Source of the DNA: Ctenosaura bakeri
Lineage: Eukaryota; Chordata; Lepidosauria; Squamata; Iguanidae
Reading direction: 5' to 3'
DNA: 64,000 nt
Assembly: GCA_948474755.1 (NCBI GenBank)
Contig: CAOLHI010002508.1
Span: forward strand, 124,001-188,000
Position numbers and translations under genes: made by a program. Shown piece after piece: positions 56,731 through 64,000 of the stretch. Numbering within the stretch: the stretch's first letter is position 1; every line of letters begins with the position of its first letter. The notes under the pieces were generated by a model. It did no database searches. It saw only the letters and a list, made by a program, of their open reading frames with translations, and was not told the DNA's origin.

Positions 56731-56920
56731 TTTCATTTTTAAATTTAGCCCACAATTTGTCCCTGAGAAGCTCCCATAGTGAACTGTAAAGGTGTATAGA
56801 ACTGGGGAGAATAGGAGCAGCAGAAAGGAAGAATAAATCAGCGAGAAAGAGGAAAGGCACAGAAAGAGAGGAGAGCCACCCAGGAGAGATGCTGTACAAA
56901 TGGAAAAAGACAGAATTGTG

Positions 56921-57121
56921 AGCCTTTCTGCACTACACTGTTGTAGTGCTATTATTCCACTTTCAACATCCTGTGGAATTTTGGGATTTGTAGTTTACTG
57001 AAGCCAAAGGGCTCTGTGGCTGAGAATTCCAAGTACCCCTCTCTAAACTGCAAACCCCAGGATTCCATAGGATGTTGAAAGTGGAATAATAGCACTATAA
57101 CATTGTACTGCAGAAAGGCCC
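56921..57121. mobile_element. Palindromic MITE, short family (~200 bp)
   Basis: The left arm GCCTTTCTGCACTACACTGT followed by TGTAGTGCTATTATTCCACT is mirrored by AGTGGAATAATAGCACTATA and GTACTGCAGAAAGGC on the right. Very close relative of 52190-52389. The target duplication is not clear. Confidence 0.82.
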
Positions 57122-58110
57122 AAAGGACACAGCAAGCAAGGAGTTGGAAACATACTTGGTTAAAGAAAAAACTTTATTTTACAGACCTCTAGTCTATTTA
57201 TTTGTTTGCTATCATTAAGGGTAAATTTGTACAACCAAAACATTTCTAAGTTTTGGATTCTCAGGATTGAATAGAACTAAGTGGCCAACATTTGATTCAT
57301 GAAATATCTGGTCCATGTGTTATCCATCTTATTTTGAGGCCACTTCACCCGACTCACTCCCAGCACCACTGTTGTTAAATGTTGTGGCACTGGCAACAAC
57401 AACAAAAATAGAAACTAGGCCATTTCTTTTATTTGAAAACAATGCACTTAAGAGGCATGCTGGAGGACAAAACTGTGCTCCCAAAAGATGAATGAGCAGT
57501 ATGGATATGATGAAAGTGAACAGTTGATCTCTCCACACACCTTTTCTCCCTCTGACTCATGGAGTCTGTCCAGAAAACTTTGAATTAAAAGGGGATAAAA
57601 AGGGACAGATAATAAAACTCAGTAGCAATCCATAATTTGGAGCCTCATTCATTTGGAAAAGATGATACAAATTTTCCTCTCCAATTTCATCCTTAGAAAT
57701 TCTCAGCAAGGAAGTCTAACTCTGGCATAATGTGACAGAGAACACTGAATTCATTTCAGGGATTACCAAACTGATATTTCTAGCTCAGTTGGGCTATACA
57801 GTGAACGTGACTAACAGTGGACAAGTACAGAGCAGGAGAAAACATTAAGGAATTATGCGAAGAAAATGTTCCATGAGACGCGTAATCTACTCTCATTACT
57901 GAATTACACAGCTCACTTAAGCCACCACCTGTAAATATTAGATCAGATCTAGGCTTAAATGAACATATGCAGATACTCTGGAGAAAGGTGGGAGTATATT
58001 TTGAAGTTGTTGTTGTTTTACACTATCAAACTGAACAGTTTTTACTGTAACACAAATTCATTTTCAGTCTCCTTCAAATGTACTCAAAGTTTGCTCCATT
58101 TGAACCATTA
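57122..58110. other. Unrecognised intergenic DNA
   Basis: No gene or repeat recognised. Confidence 0.5.
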
Positions 58111-58114
58111 CACT

Positions 58115-58310
58115 GATCTAGAAACTGGGGCTCTTTCACTCTGTGCAGTTGTTGCACTAAGATTCTACCTTAATTGCCCAGCTTCCTACAGAATCCTGGA
58201 ATTGGTAAATCACTAGTGCACTTTGGTAGAAAATTCTAAATATCCCCTAGTAAACTGTGAATCCCAGGATCTCTTAGGATGTTGCAATTGCAGTTAAAGT
58301 TGAACCACAG
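58115..58310. mobile_element. Diverged palindromic MITE, short family
   Basis: GCAGTTGTTGCACTAAGATT, CTACAGAATCCTGGAATTGG, TAAACTGTGAATCCCAGGAT and TTAGGATGTTGCAATTGCAG retain the layout of the 52.2/56.9 kb elements with heavy divergence. Confidence 0.5.
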
Positions 58311-58694
58311 GCAGTTAGGGGAAGGATGTTGGCACAGAACTCCAAAGACCCAATCAGTAGAATAAATAGGACAGTCACAACAAGGATCACTTATGGCCTT
58401 TTTAAAATAAATGAAGTAATATAATAACACCTAAAGGCAGTAGAGGAGGGTGATAAGAACATTAAGTCCAGGCACTATCTAATTGTCCAGTCCAGACACC
58501 TAATTGTGTCTAAGGATGTATATTTCCAGGCAGAATTTTGTTATGAATTCTCATTACACACCCTAGCTTTATTTATGTATGTTCCCATCATACACAGCTA
58601 CGCTGCATTATGGAGCAGAAAAGCTGAAATTAATCGGAGACAAAGCAGATCTTGTTATTAAGTTAATTTATATGCTACTTTCGGTTTACTTTCG
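58311..58694. other. Unrecognised intergenic DNA
   Basis: No gene or repeat recognised. Confidence 0.5.
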
Positions 58695-58729
58695 GTGTGT
58701 GTGTATATATTATATACACACACACACCA
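58695..58729. repeat. Simple-sequence palindrome (GT)n-(TA)n-(AC)n
   Basis: GGTGTGTGTGTATATA is followed by TTATATACACACACACACC. The GT arm is complementary to the AC arm around an AT centre, so the strand can fold on itself. Confidence 0.92.
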
Positions 58730-60024
58730 ATTAGTCTGCTGTAATTTTTGGTAAACTGAATACTTCATTTTGTGTTAAATTCTTTTTTGAGTGAAATGCC
58801 ACATCAGCTTTATTTCTTTTAAATATTCCTAGATTTATTGTGCTGTTTGAAATGCAGCCTGCTCATTGAACTCAGTAATACCTGCTGGTACGGACATAGA
58901 AGAGAAACACGAACAAGTCAGAGCTTGGAAGAGTTACTTTTTAGATAAAAACACCAAGAATCTCCCACATAGCATGGCCACTAGACACAGAAACTGCACT
59001 CTGAAAAAAAACAAAAACACTTTTTCCAAGCTCTGGGACAGATAACCTCAATTTTGCAGCTCTATTCTACAACAGGCCCTCAACTTTCACTAGGGTTAGG
59101 GGCAGAGGACCCCCACGTAAGTGGAAAAAACACAAATATCAAAATGTGTCTGGGTCTGTGTGTCTGTGGGAAGGAAGGCAAAGCATGGTTGAGAGGGCAG
59201 GCATCAAGGGTGCAAACCAGGTCGGCAAAGGGAGAATGAAAGGGATGGGTCAGCATGGTAGCCCTATTCTTCCTCTCTCTCTTATCCATCTCTTTCTTTG
59301 GGGTACGGGGGGGATGAAGAATGGATTTGTGGTACTGAGAAATTGGGCTGTGAGCTATCCTTAGCTGGCCAGGCAGTGTCCGGTGGAAGAAGATGAGGAC
59401 CAGAGTTGGGTTTTTAAAGGGCTGCATGGGCTTATCAAACTGCTGAGAGGAAGGTTCCCCTGGAGAAGCGCTTGAGGTTGGGGGGGCAGGGGTTGGAGAA
59501 ACTGGCAAACAATCAAATCTATTAAGATTAAACCTGCAAATGTAGAGGGACGACTTTATTTACATCTGATATCTCAAAATGGCTTCTGCCTGTGCAGTGG
59601 TGGAGTAAATTAGGGGTGATGAGGGAGGTCTGCCCTGAGCAGCACGTTCTGGGGGAGGCCACAAAGGCTGCAGAGAAACCACCTTTCTGATTTTAAGGAG
59701 GACTGGCCTCAGCAAGCATGTAACTTACTGCCCTAAGGAAGGGCTTAAGGGAAAGAGTGTCAGCAGCCCCTGCTTTGTTTAGCTAAGCCCCCCACACACA
59801 CACAAGGCAGAGTTGGGGGAAATGAGACTCAAAAGAAAAGGGCAAAGGGGATGAGGTTGGCAAGGAAAGAAGCAGCAGCAGAAGCCATGGCAGCAGTTTC
59901 AGGTGCTTGAGAAGTGTTTCCTTACTTGGTGTGTGTTTCTTCTCCCTTCCCTTCCCTTCCCCTCCCTTTTCAGTCAGTCATTTGGTCGCTGATAAGACTC
60001 ATTTCCCTGGAGCTGCCTCCTTTC

Positions 60025-60025
<1 letters not shown>
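58730..60025. other. Unrecognised, moderately GC-richer intergenic DNA
   Basis: CAGTGGTGGAGTAAATTAGG near 59597 and GCTATGCCACTG near 61437 could be the two ends of a hAT-like element, but support is weak. No gene recognised. Confidence 0.35.

Positions 60026-60063
<38 letters not shown>
60026..60063. repeat. (CA)n microsatellite, ~38 bp
   Basis: About nineteen uninterrupted CA units. Confidence 0.97.
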
Positions 60064-60065
<2 letters not shown>

Positions 60066-61603
60066 CTCGAGGGAGAGAAAGACATATGTGCATCTTCTAC
60101 CTCTCACTTGAAAATTTTGGGTAGGCGTTGAAGAAAGAGGAGAGATCCTACTCTTGTGAGACCTACTGTTGGGAAAAAATACAGTTGGGCCAAAAAAAAT
60201 CCATAGTGGTACTGTACCTGTAATGTTTGCCACCTACATAATCCCTTTCAATTTTGGCATTTTGAGGCTTGTCCCCATGCTGCTGGAGGCATCTGGCTGG
60301 GCAAGGACTGGGGGTGGGCCAGGCAGTTGCCAGATGCTTCTCCCTCCCTCCCATGCCATCATCTGGTGGCCCAGAGGCTTGGATGCCCACCCCATTCCAG
60401 TGCATCTTGCCCCTTCAAGCTCTGTTTGGAAGGCAGTGTAGTCCAAGCCTGATTCAGAAGCTAAGGAGAGAAGGGAGAGAAAAGGCCTTCAAGTCTGGCC
60501 AGCAGTTATCCCTGGCACAGCAGGCTGATTAGGCACACAGTTCTGTTTTCTTTTACTGTTTAAATGACAATTATTTCCAAATTTCTGTCTATACTCATAA
60601 GGGAGCATATGCACATTTAATACAAATCTATGCTTTTTTATGTCCTCTTTTAGTGGAGAGGTGAAGTCAATTGTTTAAGCAATATGTAAATAGCCAGGCT
60701 AGCCCAGGTTCAAGGAAGGTGTATTTGTCCAAACTGTTTCTGGACCCTACAGTTGGAAGGTGTTGAAATACTTAACAGAACATAAGAGCAATGTATGGCT
60801 GCTTTACCTGACTACTAAAAAACTGAGGTGAGGGAGGGAGCAGAAATAAATCTTCTTTCCTAACCTCTCACTGTCCAGATTTGGCAGGCACAATCCTGAT
60901 TAATACTCTGTTGTTCCACTTTTTCACCCAGTTTCTCCTCCTACCTTCTGCTTTTGTCCTGGTTTGCTTCAGTTGCTATAAACTGAGTTCAAAGTGCAAA
61001 GTAGTTTGCAATCTCTTATGGCGGGGGCTAGGTGAGGAGGGAGCAGAATCTTTGCCCTTCCCAGTAGGCTCAGGCAAAAGCAAACTGCTGTGGCGTCTCC
61101 TGTATTCTCCCTCATTAATAACATTTGCCATCTTGACACTCACCTTTGTTCGGCCATACTTGCTGTGGTCTTAATCCCTGAAATGTTGGAGAATATGTTG
61201 TTTTCTTTTATGAACTCTAGCCATAACAGTCCTCTGGAGTCAATGAGAAAGTGGTCTTTAAACACAAAATGCCATCACCCACTGTAATTGCAGAACCCTC
61301 AATAAAGTCACTTTAAAAAGAGGCAATTTATTTCCCTACATGTCATTTTGACTTTTTGTAATATTTTGGGGGTGTATTGAGAGGGGTGGCAAACTCAGGG
61401 ACCGTCACTGGGTGGCAAAAGCTCTTGCTATGCCACTGTGCCTGTTTCATGTTCTTCCTTCCAAACAGCCTTTTAGGTCTTGCTATCATTTAAAGCTTCC
61501 TAACCCATGTTTCGACAGCAGAAAATAACACTCACACTGCACTTCAAAATATTTGTTCCTGGATTCCTAAATACTACTCTTCCTAATGGAAGTAAGTCAT
61601 AAT
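60064..61603. other. Unrecognised intergenic DNA
   Basis: No gene recognised. A possible hAT-like terminus (TTGCTATGCCACTG) lies at about 61424-61437. Confidence 0.4.
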
Positions 61604-62060
61604 GATTTATTTATACCCTCCTTTTTTTCTAAAAGCATGCAGAGTGACATACAACATAAATCATAAAACTATATAATAGAATCTATAAAAATGCAAACAC
61701 ATCTAATTTTAAAAGCAATACTAAAACACTTAAGAAGAAGATAAACCACAAACCTAGCAGCAGCAGTGATAAAATATACTGGCATTAACTTCGGCTATGA
61801 TAAAAATTAATGGTACACAATTAAAGCCTATCAAAACAGATTTCTCGTGAAAGATACCCAGACAGGAAGGCTGACAAATTTCAGACTGGAAGGCATTTTA
61901 AAATCACAGCATTGCTACTGAGAAGGCCTTCTATTCACTTGACAAATCTCTTCAGATGGCACTAAAAAAACAAGACTTCTTATACTGGTCTTTGTTCTTG
62001 AGCAGGTCTGTAGGAAAGCAAGTGGTTCCCAGGGCAACCTGCTCTTAAGTCCCTTAAGAT
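61604..62060 (-). mobile_element. L2 LINE 3' fragment, decayed
   Basis: The forward strand begins ATTTATTTATACCCTCCTTT, then an eroded GAGTGACATACAA (reversed tail motif), an A-rich stretch, and CTACTGAGAAGGCCTTCTAT, the reversed block near the L2 coding end. Order matches 8.8 kb and 13.4 kb. Confidence 0.55.
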
Positions 62061-63049
62061 TTACAAGCCTCTTTGGATTCAGCCTGGAAAGAAATGGCGA
62101 GACAGTAGCACTACCGTGAGACTAGAATTACACCTCATTCAGGAGTGCCAGACAAAGTCTGGTCTCTCATTTTTGGGTGAATTGAAACACCCAGACAGAT
62201 GTTAAAGGCTGCTCCACAGCAACAATCTAGTCTAGTGAAGATAAGGCAAGGATGATTGAAGTCATCCACTGTCTCCAGATAATAATAAATGTTATCACGC
62301 TGTAGCACAAAAATAACATTTTAAATGGGCTCTAGAATTCTAAATCAAGAAGTGACTTTATGTAGTAGATCCCATTTCTCTTCAGTATCATGACAATGCC
62401 AGATATACTGCATTTCTACTAAACCTTGATTAGTCAGAACAGTAATCAGGCCTGATTTTATAATTTGATTGGACTTTCTTGTGGGATAAGCCTAATGATG
62501 TAAATGTAATGAATTTTGAAAAATAGCAGTAGTACATAAAGCAGGACTGTCAAATTTGCTAAACAAATCGAATCATTTCTACCCACAAAATACTACATAC
62601 AGTAATGATGAAAAGCAAAGTGAAATTGCTTTATTTCTTCTATATTGGATTTTAAATGCTACTGAGTGGAAATTCAAGCTTTTTGGCGGACTGAGGAGGC
62701 TGTTATTGAACTTCTATAGATGGTCCATCTGGGGTTTCATTAATGCAGACTGTATTGGCCTACATCCAAGGATGCACTATTGAAGACCATTTTTCCAAAG
62801 TGAGATTGCAAGAGAAGAGGGACACCCACTCCAGATTCCACTGAAAGAAACGGTTCCATTGGATCCTGATTATCATGCCAACAGTTGGGATGTACTAGTT
62901 ATCAATAGTGCCATTGGCCCCTAAAAGGATGATCTTAATAGTAGATAAATCAGTTAAAAATAATCTTCTGAAATGAATGCCAATGTGTATCCATAACAAA
63001 GATAAATTCTTTTCCCCCCACCCCCATTGGCAATATAGACTGCCGTTTT
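62061..63049. other. Unrecognised intergenic DNA
   Basis: No gene or repeat recognised; this is the 3' flank of the next L2. Confidence 0.5.
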
Positions 63050-63138
63050 GGATTACTAGGAAAAGGAAACTGTCCATACAGAACAAAAAGTAACCAAAAT
63101 ATTTGAATTTTTAGAGATTTGGAAGCATAATATATGAG

Positions 63139-63172
63139 TTGTTGTTGTGTTGTTGTTGTTGTTGTTGTTGTT
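63139..63172. repeat. (GTT)n tract, L2 tail (source copy)
   Basis: GTTGTTGTGTTGTTGTTGTT and onward: reversed (AAC)n tail of the L2. A second tract of the same kind lies at about 63692-63731 in the inserted copy. Confidence 0.93.
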
Positions 63173-63950
63173 TTGTATACCAGCTTTTTCCCACTTTGGG
63201 ACTCAAAATGGCTGACAACAAACTTAAAAACATATTGTTAAAAGTTCACAAGATACAAAAGCTAAAACAAGATCAAACAATCAAGAGATTGAAAAATAGA
63301 TTTTAAAACATATATTCTTAAACACACACACACTAGAACAAACATTAGCAAGATCTTGCACATTATTTTGGTGCGACAGGGCTTATAAGGTCTATTATCA
63401 AATACCTGGCTAAACAGGAAAGTCTTTATTTGTCTGTGAAAAGAAAGTAGGGGGAGTGCCAGTCTAATTTCTCTGGGAATGGAGTTTCAGAGTGTGGGGA
63501 CAGCCATTGAGAAAGCCCTTTCCTGACTTCCCCCCAGATGCACAGATAAGGGTGGTGGGAGAGAAGAAGACCTTCTGCAGCAGATATCAAAGCATGTGCT
63601 GGTTGGATTACTAGGAAAAGGAAATTGTCCATTCAGAACAAAGAATAACCAAAATATTTGAATTTTTAGAGATTTGGAAGAGTAATATATGAGTTGTTGT
63701 TGTTGTGTTGTTGTTGTTGTTGTTGTTGTTTTCTATACCAGCTTTTTCCCACTTTGGGACTCAAAATGGCTGGCCACAAACACGTGCTGGTTTTTAAGGG
63801 AAAATACATTCAAATAACCTGGACCTGATCCTTATAGGGTTTCATAAGTGAGAAACAACACTTTGAACTATGCATGGAAACAGACTGCCAAACAGTGAAG
63901 CTGTTGCAGCAAGAGAGTTGTGTGTTCCCTCATAAGAGTTCAGCTATCAT
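63140..63950 (-). mobile_element. L2 LINE 3' portion with (AAC)n tail, interrupted
   Basis: On the reverse strand the element runs from the region around AACAGCTTCACTGTTTGGC-like coding remnants (63900) through the 3' untranslated region to the tail motif (GTTGTCAGCCATTTTGAGTC) and an (AAC)n tail at about 63139-63172. It is split at 63604/63781 by a 176-bp insertion. Outside that insertion its order matches the L2 at 30270-30990. Confidence 0.75.
63605..63780 (-). mobile_element. Copy of the L2 3' end plus its flank, inserted inside the same L2
   Basis: This segment repeats 63050-63223 at high identity: about 90 bp of non-L2 flank (GGATTACTAGGAAAAGGAAA onward), the (GTT)n run and the first ~50 bp of the L2 tail. 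It is flanked by CATGTGCTGGTT (63593-63604) and CACGTGCTGGTT (63781-63792), an 11/12 match. The segment interrupts otherwise continuous L2 sequence, so it is the inserted copy and 63050-63223 the source. Confidence 0.82.
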
Positions 63951-64000
63951 GAGACTGCAATGAATTTGAATAAAAACTCTTTCACTCTTAGTATCACAAC

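Noticed and set aside
59907..60131. Frame with a run of His-Thr repeats
   Set aside because: Translation of the (CA)n microsatellite.
1..64000. CRISPR array, bacterial operon or phage-like system
   Set aside because: No regularly spaced repeats with unique spacers, no ribosome binding sites with tandem genes, and the repeat content is that of vertebrate nuclear DNA.

Overview
This window reads as non-coding vertebrate nuclear DNA from a squamate reptile, most likely a lizard. The evidence is its mix of mobile elements. It holds CR1 elements with the (ATTCTATG)-type 3' end, L2 elements with a T-rich 3' tail motif, L1 elements, RTE/BovB C-terminal fragments, a tRNA-derived SINE ending in (CAA)n, LTR copies and many short palindromic DNA elements. 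No bacterial or organellar operon structure is present, and I recognise no intact host protein-coding exon. All coding similarity I can name belongs to retrotransposons, and every such frame is broken.

Layout. 1-9 kb: two solo LTRs of one family (1368-2277, 7788-8710), a CR1 ORF1/BovB junction (3.3-4.1 kb) and two hAT-like elements, the second carrying two SINEs in opposite orientation. 9-16 kb: a short L1 tail with a 12-bp target duplication, L2 fragments, a reverse-strand CR1 (11.37-12.72 kb) and a palindromic DNA element. 16-25.5 kb: mostly unique AT-rich DNA with one SINE and a (GGAA)n array. 25.6-30.2 kb: an L1 whose 5' half is inverted, inserted inside an older L1. 30.2-37 kb: an L2, several MITEs, and at 35.1-36.0 kb a MITE inserted into an almost identical copy of itself. 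37.3-41.4 kb: BovB on the reverse strand, then a long forward CR1 whose endonuclease core is replaced by an antisense fragment of 7SK small nuclear RNA. 41-53 kb: sparse MITEs and one SINE. 53.2-54.1 kb: a third solo LTR holding a 46-bp insertion with its own 12-bp target duplication. 55.9-58.3 kb: more MITEs and a palindrome cluster. 61.6-64 kb: L2 pieces, the last interrupted by a copy of its own 3' end plus flank.

How the parts fit together. The window is a record of successive insertions. Nested elements give relative ages and, in one case, an internal empty site. That empty site fixes the target duplication of a GC-rich MITE family at exactly 4 bp; other MITEs here appear to share that length. 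The 7SK fragment, the twin-primed L1, the CR1/BovB joins and the L2 self-insertion all point to reverse-transcriptase template switching or re-priming. Assignments rest on motif reading by eye; element boundaries not backed by a target duplication are approximate.
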